This document shows positions 25,697 through 33,796 of a stretch of 35,275 nucleotides of DNA, piece after piece; the stretch's first letter is position 1, and each line of letters begins with the position of its first letter. Source of the stretch: a bacterium (GTDB lineage: Bacteria; Bacillota_I; Bacilli_A; RFN20; CAG-826); NCBI GenBank assembly GCA_029098125.1, contig JAQXNS010000030.1:1-35275 (forward strand), given 5' to 3'. Made by a program: the position numbers and the translations under genes. The notes beneath the pieces were generated by a model. The model was not told the origin of the DNA, searched no databases, and saw only the letters and a program-made list of their open reading frames with translations.

Positions 25697-25745
25697 GAAT
25701 TAATTATAACCTAATATGACCAAAAAGAAAATTACAAATTATTTT

Positions 25746-25793
25746 AGATTTTTACAAAAATAGTTGAGTTCTGCAGGGTTTTTGAGATATTTC
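25746..25793 (+). repeat. dispersed CTGCAG repeat, copy E
   Basis: TTTTTACAAAAATAGTTGAG then TTCTGCAGGGTTTTTGAGAT. It sits 50 bp upstream of the CotH start, so not every copy is 3' of a gene. Confidence 0.85.
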
Positions 25794-25796
25794 CAG

Positions 25797-26163
25797 AAAA
25801 TTTACTTTACATATTTATATATAATATGAAACAAGATTTTTAAAAAAATACAATGTAATGCTAGTTAAATTCAGCATTTCAATAAATGCCAAAGAAGTTT
25901 ATTTCTCAAAAATGTAATTACTCGACTTAAAAAAATAGCATAAGTAACAAATAATATATAAAATATTATTAAGATGTTAATTAACTTAAAGACTTATATC
26001 TTATCTAGCGAGTCTACGTGTGATATTATTAATGAGTAACCGTTATTAAAATGATTATAATTGGTTTTTCATGTATTGAATATTACCACTTATAATGAAA
26101 CATATTTATATTTTGCTATTTGGTCATTAATTTGATCAAAGCACATATTAAAGGAGTCAATCT
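25797..26163 (+). other. AT-rich upstream region of uxuAB
   Basis: No ORF of note. The 3' part holds a TATAAT (26091-26096) with a poor -35 and the inverted repeat described separately. The earlier part is plain AT-rich DNA. Confidence 0.5.
26119..26140. promoter_or_regulatory. operator-like inverted repeat before uxuA
   Basis: TTTGGTCA-TTAATT-TGATCAAA, arms matching 7 of 8, just downstream of the candidate -10 and 24 bp before the uxuA ATG. Similar in form to GntR-family sites. The regulator is not in the window. Confidence 0.5.
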
Positions 26164-27261
26164 ATGTCAATTAAAATGGGCTGGAGATGGTATGGTACAG
26201 GAAACGATCCTGTAACTTTGCAAGATATCAAACAAATACCTGGTGTCACTAGTATTGTTTGGGCTTTGCACAAAAAAATGCCTGGTGAAATTTGGGAAGA
26301 AAACGAAATCAAAGAAGTTGTTGATCAAATTCATTCTTATGGATTTGATGCAGAAGTTGTTGAGTCAGTTAATGTTCATGATGATATAAAAATTGGCAAG
26401 CCAACACGCGATGCATTAATCGAAAACTACAAAATTTGTATAAGAAATTTAGCAAAATATGGTGTAAAGGTAATTTGTTATAATTTTATGCCTGTTTTTG
26501 ATTGGACTAGAACTGATTTATTTCATCCAGTTGGTGATGGATCAACCGCGCTATTTTACGAAAAAAGTAAAATTATGAGTGATTATAAATCGATGGCCGA
26601 ATATATTATGTCTTTTACAGAAAAATATAATATGACCTTTCCTGGTTGGGAACCTGAAAGAATGGCTAAACTTGATGAACTTTTTAAAGCATATAAAGAT
26701 GTTTCTAAAGAGAAACTTTGGGATAATCTAAAATATTTTTTAGAAGCAATTATGCCAACTTGTGAAGAATGCGATGTTAAAATGGCTATTCATATGGATG
26801 ATCCACCATGGGATATTTTTGGTTTACCAAGATTGATGGTTGATGAAGCCGCTTGTGCAAAATTATTAAATATGGTTGATAATCCATACAATTGTTTGAC
26901 TCTTTGCACAGGTAGTTTAAATGCAAATCCTAAAAATAATTGCGCAGAAATTATTAGAAAACACTGTTCTAGAATTGCTTTTGCACATATTAGGAATATT
27001 CATCATTTCCCAAATGGTGATTTTATTGAAGCTGCACATAGAGATTGTTGTGGTGAAACCGGAATAATTGAAATTTTAAGAGCATATCATGATTGTGGAT
27101 TTGATGGATATATCAGACCAGATCATGGGAGACAACTGTGGGAAGAAGGTCCTGGAAAATGCCGTCCTGGCTATGGAAAATATGATAGAGCTCTTGGAAT
27201 TCAATATATGTTGGGTGTTTTAGATTTATTAGATAGGTTAGATGAAGAAAAAGGAAAATAA
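26164..27261 (+). CDS. uxuA: mannonate dehydratase
   Basis: 365 aa, full length for UxuA. Dehydrates D-mannonate to 2-keto-3-deoxygluconate in glucuronate breakdown; metal-dependent TIM barrel. It begins with the family start KMGWRWYGTGNDPVTL. Metal and catalytic regions visible: IHMDDPPWDIFGLPR (about 208-222), LTLCTGSLNANPKN, FAHIRNIHHFPNGDFIEAAHRD, and YIRPDHGRQLWEE near the end. AAAGGAG 8 nt before ATG. It is followed after one base by uxuB, an operon for hexuronates such as those from mucin, plant pectin or host glycosaminoglycans. Confidence 0.95.
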   Translation: MSIKMGWRWYGTGNDPVTLQDIKQIPGVTSIVWALHKKMPGEIWEENEIKEVVDQIHSYGFDAEVVESVNVHDDIKIGKPTRDALIENYKICIRNLAKYGVKVICYNFMPVFDWTRTDLFHPVGDGSTALFYEKSKIMSDYKSMAEYIMSFTEKYNMTFPGWEPERMAKLDELFKAYKDVSKEKLWDNLKYFLEAIMPTCEECDVKMAIHMDDPPWDIFGLPRLMVDEAACAKLLNMVDNPYNCLTLCTGSLNANPKNNCAEIIRKHCSRIAFAHIRNIHHFPNGDFIEAAHRDCCGETGIIEILRAYHDCGFDGYIRPDHGRQLWEEGPGKCRPGYGKYDRALGIQYMLGVLDLLDRLDEEKGK

Positions 27262-27262
27262 A

Positions 27263-28849
27263 ATGAAACTTATTGACGTAATTAACAATGAAAATCGTGA
27301 TGAATTTGTTAAACATAATTACAATTTACCAAGATACGACATCAAAAAAGTAAGAGAAAACACAAAAAAAGAACCAACTTGGATTCATTTCGGAGCTGGA
27401 AATATTTTTAGAGCATTTCCAGCGGCAGTTTTAAATGAAATTTTAAATAAAAATGAATATGACAAGGGTGTTATTGTTGCAGAATCATTTGATTATGACA
27501 TTATTGATGAAGCATATCGCCCTTACGATAATTTATCTTTGCTTGTTAGTTTAAAATCAACAGGCGAGATTGAAAAAACAGTTATCGCTTCAGTTACTGA
27601 AAGTTTAAAAGCTGATAAATCTTTTAAAGAAGATTGGGATAGATTAGTTGAAATTTTTAAAGCGCCAAGTTTAGCTCAAGTTACTTTTACAATTACTGAA
27701 AAAGGATATGGTGCACCTTTAAGTGATATTGAAAAAGGTTTTGATGCATCATTTGCAATGGGCAAAATTAGTGTGCTTTTATATGAAAGATTTAAAGCTA
27801 ATAGTGCACCTTTAACTTTACAAAGTATGGATAACTGCTCACATAATGGCGACAAAATTAAAAATGCAATTATTTCATATGTATCAAATTGGGTAGAAAA
27901 GGGACTTGTTGAAAAAGAATTTTTAGATTATGTATCTGATCCAAGAAAAATTTCTTATCCTTGGTCAATGATTGATAAAATAACACCTCGTCCACATCCT
28001 TTAGTTCAAAAAATGCTTGAAAAAGATGGATTTGTAGATAATAAAACAATTGAAACACCTCGCCATTCATTTACTGCACCATTTGTTAATGCTGAAGAAA
28101 CAGAATATTTGGTTATCGAAGACTCTTATGTTAATGGCAGAGTACCGCTTGAAAAAGGTGGAGTTTTGTATACAAGTAGAGAAACAGTTGATAATGTTGA
28201 AAGAATGAAAGTTACAACTTGTCTTAATCCACTTCATACAGCCATGTCAATTGCTGGATGTTTACTTGGCTATACTTTGATTAGTGAAGAAATGAAAGAT
28301 GAAGACATTCGAGGATTCATTCAAAAAATTGGTTACATCGAAGCAATGCCAGTTGTAACAGATCCAAAAATTATAAATCCATATGAATTTATTGGATCAG
28401 TTATTAACAAAAGACTTCCAAATCCATTCATGCCAGATGCTCCACAAAGAATTGCGATGGATACAAGCCAAAAACTTGCAATTAGATTTGGTGAAACTTT
28501 AAAGGGTTATGAGAAAAAAGGTTTAGATAAATCAAATTTAATATTAATCCCGTTGGTTTTAGCATTATATGCTAGATATTTAAAAGGAATTGATGATAAT
28601 GGAAATGAATTTATTCCTTCACCTGATCCACTTTTAAATGAATTAACTGAAATTGTTAAACCACTTGAAGTAGGCAAAATCAATCAAGATTACTCAATTT
28701 TAAAGAATTTATATACTAGAAAAGATATTTTTGGTGTCGATTTATATGAATATGGACTTGGCGATTTAATCGAAAATTACGTAAAAGAATTATTTAGTGG
28801 TTTAGGCGCTGTTAGAAGCACGCTTCATAAATACGTTACAAAAAGATAA
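27263..28849 (+). CDS. uxuB: fructuronate reductase (mannitol dehydrogenase family)
   Basis: 528 aa from ATG 27263. Interconverts D-fructuronate and D-mannonate with NAD(H), the step before UxuA. Polyol-dehydrogenase fold: HFGAGNIFRAFPAAVLNE (cofactor region, about 41-58), MDNCSHNGD (about 190), ISYPWSMIDKITPRPHP, the catalytic Lys region ENVERMK-like and CLNPLHTAMSIAGCLLG (about 330-346). The ORF-track start at 27242 lies inside uxuA; AAAGGA before ATG 27263 and the 1-bp gap from the uxuA stop support the later start. A terminator follows. Confidence 0.93.
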   Translation: MKLIDVINNENRDEFVKHNYNLPRYDIKKVRENTKKEPTWIHFGAGNIFRAFPAAVLNEILNKNEYDKGVIVAESFDYDIIDEAYRPYDNLSLLVSLKSTGEIEKTVIASVTESLKADKSFKEDWDRLVEIFKAPSLAQVTFTITEKGYGAPLSDIEKGFDASFAMGKISVLLYERFKANSAPLTLQSMDNCSHNGDKIKNAIISYVSNWVEKGLVEKEFLDYVSDPRKISYPWSMIDKITPRPHPLVQKMLEKDGFVDNKTIETPRHSFTAPFVNAEETEYLVIEDSYVNGRVPLEKGGVLYTSRETVDNVERMKVTTCLNPLHTAMSIAGCLLGYTLISEEMKDEDIRGFIQKIGYIEAMPVVTDPKIINPYEFIGSVINKRLPNPFMPDAPQRIAMDTSQKLAIRFGETLKGYEKKGLDKSNLILIPLVLALYARYLKGIDDNGNEFIPSPDPLLNELTEIVKPLEVGKINQDYSILKNLYTRKDIFGVDLYEYGLGDLIENYVKELFSGLGAVRSTLHKYVTKR

Positions 28850-28863
28850 AAAAATAAAATTTT

Positions 28864-28901
28864 AAGAAAGTTCCAAGAATTATCTTGGGCTTTCTTTTTT
28901 A
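28864..28901 (+). terminator. terminator of uxuAB
   Basis: AAAG-T-TCCAAGA, loop ATTA, TCTTGGGCTTT, then TCTTTTTT. Confidence 0.8.
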
Positions 28902-29061
28902 GATGCAATTTTGGCTTTAATTTATACATTTTTAAATCACGGAAATAGTTTCGAAATAAGATTTTGTATTACTTTTTGCGGAAATCTTTACATTTACTAT
29001 CATTAAATATGATTTGTGCTAGAATAATTTAGTAGATATTTTAATCAATAAAGGGGAATTT

Positions 29062-31005
29062 ATGAAACAATATAAAAAATTACTTGCTTTAGGATTAGTC
29101 GCTTTTTCTTTATTTAGTTGTGGAAGAAAGAATGAATCAAATAAAGAAAATAATGATAATATTCAAAACAATCAACCTAATGATAATAATGATCCAATTG
29201 GTAAACCAGATAATAACGATGGACCATCACATTCTCATAAAATGACACATTATCCAAGATTAGATCCAACATGTGAAGAAGACGGAGAAAGAGAACATTT
29301 CATTTGCTCTGAATGTGGCAAATATTATTGGACACCAGATGGAACAATTGAAATCCTTGATACCAGTGATCTACGTATAGAAAGACTCGGTCATGATTTA
29401 AAACATTTTGAACGTCATGAAGCAACTTGCGAAGACGATGGAAATGAAGAATATTATTACTGCAAACGTTGTGAAAATGTCTACGCTGACAAAGAATGTA
29501 GATTTCAAGTAACTGATTTAAGTGTTTTATATATTTCCCATTATGGTCATAACTTAGAATATTTTAAAAAAGTTGAACCAACTTGCACAAAAGCAGGTCA
29601 AAGAGAATATTGGCATTGTTTAACTTGTGAGAAAAATTATTGGTTGCCAGAAGGAAAAGCTGAAATTGCTGATATGAATAATTTAGTAATTGATCCAATT
29701 GGTCATGCTAAAACTGAATATATATTAAATGATATAGACAATCACTGGTATGCATGCGCACGTTGTAATGAAAAACTTGACGCAAGCGAACATGTTTGGG
29801 ACGATGGAAATGAAGTTGTTGAGGGCACATGTACTTCAAAACACACAACAGTATTTAAATGTACAATATGTAATGAGCAAAAAATTGATATTGAAGATCC
29901 AGTTGGTCATGATTTTTCAATTATTAAATCAGATGATAGTGAACACTGGAGTGAATGTTCTCGTTGTCACGTTGTTCATGAAAGAGAAAAACATAGTATA
30001 AATTCAACAATAGTGATAGAAGCATCTTGTACACAAACTGGTGAAATTCATCATACTTGCAGTAAATGTAGTTACGAATATACTGAAACTGTTGAGAAAA
30101 GAGCACATGATTTCAAGGATACATATGAAATTGACGATAATAGTCACTGGAGACAATGTAGAAATTGTAGCGAAAAAATAGATGTTGTTAACCATGTATG
30201 GGGTAATGACAGGATTATTAAAAATCCATCTTTTAGTGAAGAAGGATTAAAAGAAGTTAGCTGTCTTTATTGTAACTATAAAAAAGAAGTAACATTAGCA
30301 AAATCAAAATTCTTGTTTATGCTATCAAACGATGAAACATATTATACTTTGCTTGGCCTTTCTAGTGAAGAAAACAATTTAGATATCGTTATTCCTTCAA
30401 CTTATAATGATTTACCAGTCAAAAAAATTGGCGATAAAGCTTTTAAAAATTGTCAAAACGTTAATAGTGTTATCGTTCCTGATTCTATTACAGAAATAGG
30501 ACGTAATGCTTTTGAATATTGTTCGCTAAAGAGCATTTCTTTGCCAAACACAATTGAAACTATTAAATATAGTTGTTTTGTTAGCTCTTCTTTACTATCT
30601 ATAGATATACCAGATTCTGTCATAACTATTGAAGATGGTGCTTTTAATAGTTGTTCCAATTTAACTTCTGTTAATATGTCTAATTCGGTTGAAGAACTGG
30701 GATGTTGGACCTTTAATTATTGTTTTATGCTTTCTGATATAACTTTAAGTAATAGATTAACTATTCTTAGGTCTCAAGTTTTTCAAAATACAGGCATCAG
30801 TACTTTTGTAATAAACAAAAATATAAATTGTATCGAATATAGTGCTTTTCGTGATTGCGCTAATCTTAAATCAGTTATTTTTGAAGATCCAAATAATTGG
30901 GTTTATAATGGGGAATCTGTTAATGTAAATGATAGTGAATTAAATGCCTACTTACTTTCAAAAACATATAACGAAAACACATGGTACAAAAATACAGTAG
31001 CATAA
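29062..31005 (+). CDS. surface lipoprotein with CxxC repeats and BspA-type leucine-rich repeats
   Basis: 647 aa. The signal peptide MKQYKKLLALGLVAFSLFSC ends in a lipobox, followed by an Asn/Asp-rich linker (24-55). Residues about 58-240 hold three copies of a 55-60-residue unit (EPTCTKAGQREYWHCLTCEK-type, with two CxxC pairs, closing in ...GH). Residues about 240-415 hold shorter CxxC units (HWYACARCNEK, HWSECSRCH, HWRQCRNCSE) alternating with (ASCTQTGEIHHTCSKC). Residues about 440-620 are LRR_5/BspA repeats (IGDKAFKNCQNVNSVIVPDS and similar). Such proteins bind host or microbial surfaces; the Cys units look like small zinc ribbons. GGGG-type ribosome site before ATG. First of a lipoprotein cluster. 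Confidence 0.88.
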   Translation: MKQYKKLLALGLVAFSLFSCGRKNESNKENNDNIQNNQPNDNNDPIGKPDNNDGPSHSHKMTHYPRLDPTCEEDGEREHFICSECGKYYWTPDGTIEILDTSDLRIERLGHDLKHFERHEATCEDDGNEEYYYCKRCENVYADKECRFQVTDLSVLYISHYGHNLEYFKKVEPTCTKAGQREYWHCLTCEKNYWLPEGKAEIADMNNLVIDPIGHAKTEYILNDIDNHWYACARCNEKLDASEHVWDDGNEVVEGTCTSKHTTVFKCTICNEQKIDIEDPVGHDFSIIKSDDSEHWSECSRCHVVHEREKHSINSTIVIEASCTQTGEIHHTCSKCSYEYTETVEKRAHDFKDTYEIDDNSHWRQCRNCSEKIDVVNHVWGNDRIIKNPSFSEEGLKEVSCLYCNYKKEVTLAKSKFLFMLSNDETYYTLLGLSSEENNLDIVIPSTYNDLPVKKIGDKAFKNCQNVNSVIVPDSITEIGRNAFEYCSLKSISLPNTIETIKYSCFVSSSLLSIDIPDSVITIEDGAFNSCSNLTSVNMSNSVEELGCWTFNYCFMLSDITLSNRLTILRSQVFQNTGISTFVINKNINCIEYSAFRDCANLKSVIFEDPNNWVYNGESVNVNDSELNAYLLSKTYNENTWYKNTVA

Positions 31006-31014
31006 AAAATCTTT

Positions 31015-31534
31015 ATGAAAATTAAAAAAATCTCAAAAACCCTCTTATTCTCAACTATTTTGTTCAGTATTTCATCTTGTACTCTTACAAAAAAAATTTT
31101 TAGAACGACCAGAAAATACAAATCTTGAAGCGTGGATTACTGAAGAGATTAATGCAAATGTGGCCGAAAAATTTAAGTATTTTCCAGGAATGTTTGGCGG
31201 AGATATGTATCTTGGATCGAAATATGAATTAATAAGAAATGAGGAAAATGAGTATCTTCTTCCTGAGATTTATGTGTTGTACACTTATTCTGGATATCCA
31301 GATTGCATAGATGCATATTGTTTAACAAGTATTGAAATTACAGATCCTGAAGTTTTTGTTTATGGATTAACCATTAATTCGCCTCAAGAAAAAGTAAATG
31401 AAGTGATGCTTGCTAATGGTTTTGAAGAAAAAGGAGATCATACCTATTTAAAAAATAATTGCTATTTTTCTTTTAGCAGTAACAATATTCAAATAAAAGC
31501 ACCATCAACAAACAATCATAATATTATTTATTAA
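31015..31534 (+). pseudogene. lipoprotein gene split by a one-base frameshift in an A8T5 run
   Basis: ATG 31015 opens MKIKKISKTLLFSTILFSIS and SC, a lipoprotein signal, but the frame stops soon after TLTKK. Removing one base in the run A8T5 (31089-31101) joins it to FLERPENTNLEAWITEEINA and the ORF-track frame (its GTG 31160 start is internal). The repaired protein is about 172 aa. Body: KYFPGMFGGDMYLGSKYEL, LPEIYVLYTYSGYPDC, GLTINSPQEKVNEVMLANGF, family unknown. It could be a sequencing slip, a phase-variable gene, or a true pseudogene. The serpin gene follows by 19 bp, probably in one transcript. Confidence 0.75.
31030..31064 (-). repeat. dispersed repeat copy F, lying inside a signal-peptide coding region
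   Basis: TCTCAAAAACCCT and CTCAACTATTTT match copy C; the six bases between (GCAGAA in the consensus) are CTTATT here. It encodes ISKTLLFSTILF of the lipoprotein signal. Confidence 0.6.
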
Positions 31535-31553
31535 AAGGAGACATATATATAAT

Positions 31554-32855
31554 ATGTTAAAGATAAATTTTAATAAAATCATACCCTATTTAAGTATCTT
31601 GTTTTTAGTCTCTTCTTGTTCTTCAACTAGTGCTATAAGACTTTTAAAAGCTAAGAGCACAAATCTTTCTTACAATCTTTCTTCTTTGAATGAAGAATAT
31701 TTTGCTTCTAAAGAAAAAGCTGATTCTTTTGAATTAAAATTTAATGAAGCATATTTAAATAAATTTGATGATGGAGTTACAAATATAGCAATTTCTCCAT
31801 ATTCAGTATTTATGAGTCTTGGTATGCTTTATGAAACAGCAAATAATAATTCCGCAAAAGAAATTTTAGATGCTTTAAATATGAATGAAAATGAATTACG
31901 TAATTTTTCTTCTTTTTCATATCGATTATCAAATAAAGAAAAGTATAGTAGTAATGATAATAAACTCATATTAAGAGAAAAATTATTAAATTCTTTTTGG
32001 ATTAATGAAGGATTTAATCCAAAAGAAGAAGCTTTAAACAATTTTTCAAATTATTATTTTGCAGATTCTTATGAGGCACAATTTTATACAAATAATAAGC
32101 AAGCAAACAAAGATTTAACTAAATATATCAGCGATGAAACCTATAAATTTTTAGAACCAGATTTGAATATTAGTGAATATGCCAAAATTGCTTTGATGAA
32201 TCTCCTCTATCTAAAAACTGCATGGGGAAATTTAGATTTAAATCTTACTCTTAATGAATGTGATTTTTTAAATAGCAATCTTTCAACGACAAAAAAGAAA
32301 TTTATAGTTGGCAAATATCAAACTGGAAGAGCGCTCGAAAAAGACCTATATCGTGCATTTTATAATGAAAGTGAAAGTGGATATCGATTATATTTTGTAG
32401 TTCCTAACATCAATCAAAAATTAAAAGATGTTTATAATTATCAAATTATAAATGAAATCAGGAGCTATGATTATTCATCTGTTAACAATGAAAATGTTTC
32501 ATATTTTACAAAATGCATCTTTCCATCTTTTAGTGCTGAAAGTGACAACGATATAAAAGATTTAATGAGAGAATCATTTAATATAAAAGAATGTATGGAC
32601 AAAGATTTAGCCGACTTATCAAAAATTTCAGATACAAAACTTTATGTAAATGATTATAAACATATAGCTAAGTTGAATGTTGATGAAAAAGGTATTGAAG
32701 GTGCTGCAGTTACATTTATTTCTGGGGATGCAACATCAGCTGGACGAGGTGAAAATATTATCTATGAAACTTTCTTAGTGGATCGCTCTTTTGCTTATAT
32801 ATTAGAAGACCCATATCAAAATATATTATTTTCAGGTGTTGTTAACTCAATTTAA
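31554..32855 (+). CDS. serpin-family lipoprotein (protease inhibitor)
   Basis: 433 aa. The lipoprotein signal ends VSSC (about 20-23). Serpin fold: NIAISPYSVFMSLGMLYETANNNSAKEIL (about 80-108), FWINEGFNP, ALMNLLYLKTAWG, KCIFPSFSAESDNDIKDLM, and the hinge VDEKGIEGAAVTFISGDATS (about 380-399) followed by ETFLVDRSFAYILEDP and a final ILFSGVV strand. P14 is Ile rather than Thr/Ser, which may slow loop insertion. The exposed loop is about seven residues longer on the primed side than in antitrypsin. P1 could be Thr (counting from P15) or Arg of SAGRG. Gut bacterial serpins inhibit host elastases or competitor proteases. AAGGAG precedes ATG. Confidence 0.9.
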   Translation: MLKINFNKIIPYLSILFLVSSCSSTSAIRLLKAKSTNLSYNLSSLNEEYFASKEKADSFELKFNEAYLNKFDDGVTNIAISPYSVFMSLGMLYETANNNSAKEILDALNMNENELRNFSSFSYRLSNKEKYSSNDNKLILREKLLNSFWINEGFNPKEEALNNFSNYYFADSYEAQFYTNNKQANKDLTKYISDETYKFLEPDLNISEYAKIALMNLLYLKTAWGNLDLNLTLNECDFLNSNLSTTKKKFIVGKYQTGRALEKDLYRAFYNESESGYRLYFVVPNINQKLKDVYNYQIINEIRSYDYSSVNNENVSYFTKCIFPSFSAESDNDIKDLMRESFNIKECMDKDLADLSKISDTKLYVNDYKHIAKLNVDEKGIEGAAVTFISGDATSAGRGENIIYETFLVDRSFAYILEDPYQNILFSGVVNSI

Positions 32856-32874
32856 TTAAAAAATTAATCTCTTC

Positions 32875-32907
32875 TTGACTCTCCTTTTAGAGGATAGATT
32901 TTACTAT
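32875..32907 (+). promoter_or_regulatory. MerR-type promoter with overlong spacer
   Basis: TTGACT (32875-32880), 21 bp, TACTAT (32902-32907), with CTCTCC-N7-GGATAG (32879-32897) between. This closely resembles the bmr promoter bound by BmrR (TTGACTCTCC...). Start predicted near 32913. Probably autoregulation. Confidence 0.65.
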
Positions 32908-32924
32908 ACATTATGAGGAAGTTC

Positions 32925-33716
32925 ATGTATAGAATAGGTGATTTTTCAAAAGCGAGTAAAACAACAATTAAAACATTAAGGTATTATGAAAAAGAAGGCC
33001 TTCTCATACCTACATTTGTTAATCCATATACTGGATGCAGGTACTATGAAGCTTCTCAACTTTATGATTTATCAAAAATCATCAGTTTAAGACAACTTGG
33101 TCTATCAATCAGCGATATAAAAGAAATCAAAAGTGGTGAAGATTTAGAAATTATTCTTCAAAAAAGAAGAAAAAATATTTTGCTAGAAATTGAAAAATCT
33201 AATAATGAACTCAACCTCATAAACAATCTTTTGAATGGAGGAAATAGGGAAAAAAGAGTAATTATTAAAACAATCCCAAGTACAATCGTTTATTATAAGG
33301 AAGGGAAAATTAAGGATTTCAGTGAAATTTTTAATTTCGTTTTAGAGGCAGGAGAAGAATGCAAATCTTTAAATCCTAACTTAAAATGTGCTAAACCTGA
33401 ATATTGCTACATTACTTATCTTGATGGTGAATATAGGGAAAATGATATCACAATTAGGTACAGTGAAGCTGTTGAGGAAATTGGAAACTCAAATGAAAAT
33501 ATTAGGTTTAGTTACGAAAAAGAAATAAAAGTAGCGTCTTTATATCACAAAGGAAGCTATAGTTCTTTAAGAGATTCATATCTAATCTTGCTTAAATTCA
33601 TTGAAGATGGTGGATATGAAATAAACGGATATATCCGTGAATTTTATATTGATGGTTGTTGGAACAAAGAAAGTGAAGAGGAATATTTGACTGAAATTGA
33701 AGTCCCAATTAAGTAA
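32925..33716 (+). CDS. MerR-family regulator with GyrI-like effector domain (BmrR-like)
   Basis: 263 aa from ATG 32925. N-terminal winged helix MYRIGDFSKASKTTIKTLRYYEKEGLL with wing residues NPYTGCRYYE, coiled coil (about 75-118: KRRKNILLEIEKSNNELNLI), then a C-terminal GyrI-like ligand domain (about 125-263; RVIIKTIPSTIVYYKEGKI ... YREFYIDGCWNKESEEEYLTEIEVPIK), the BmrR layout for sensing lipophilic cations. The ORF-track ATG 32913 coincides with the predicted transcription start; GAGGAAG lies between it and 32925, so 32925 is the likelier start. No efflux gene is next to it. Confidence 0.88.
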   Translation: MYRIGDFSKASKTTIKTLRYYEKEGLLIPTFVNPYTGCRYYEASQLYDLSKIISLRQLGLSISDIKEIKSGEDLEIILQKRRKNILLEIEKSNNELNLINNLLNGGNREKRVIIKTIPSTIVYYKEGKIKDFSEIFNFVLEAGEECKSLNPNLKCAKPEYCYITYLDGEYRENDITIRYSEAVEEIGNSNENIRFSYEKEIKVASLYHKGSYSSLRDSYLILLKFIEDGGYEINGYIREFYIDGCWNKESEEEYLTEIEVPIK

Positions 33717-33725
33717 AAAAATAAG

Positions 33726-33754
33726 CTGCTTTAGCTTTAGGCTAAAGCAGTTTA
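33726..33754 (+). terminator. terminator of merR-like gene
   Basis: CTGCTTTAGC-TTTAG-GCTAAAGCAG, perfect 10-bp stem, then TTTAT. Confidence 0.85.
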
Positions 33755-33756
33755 TA

Positions 33757-33796
33757 ACAAAAATAATGGGGTTTTGCAGGGTTTTTGCGAAATATT
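33757..33796 (+). repeat. dispersed CTGCAG repeat, copy G (variant)
   Basis: ACAAAAATAATGGGGTTTTG then CAGGGTTTTTGCGAAATATT. TAATGGGGTT variant as in copy D. It lies between convergent merR and GGDEF genes. Confidence 0.75.
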
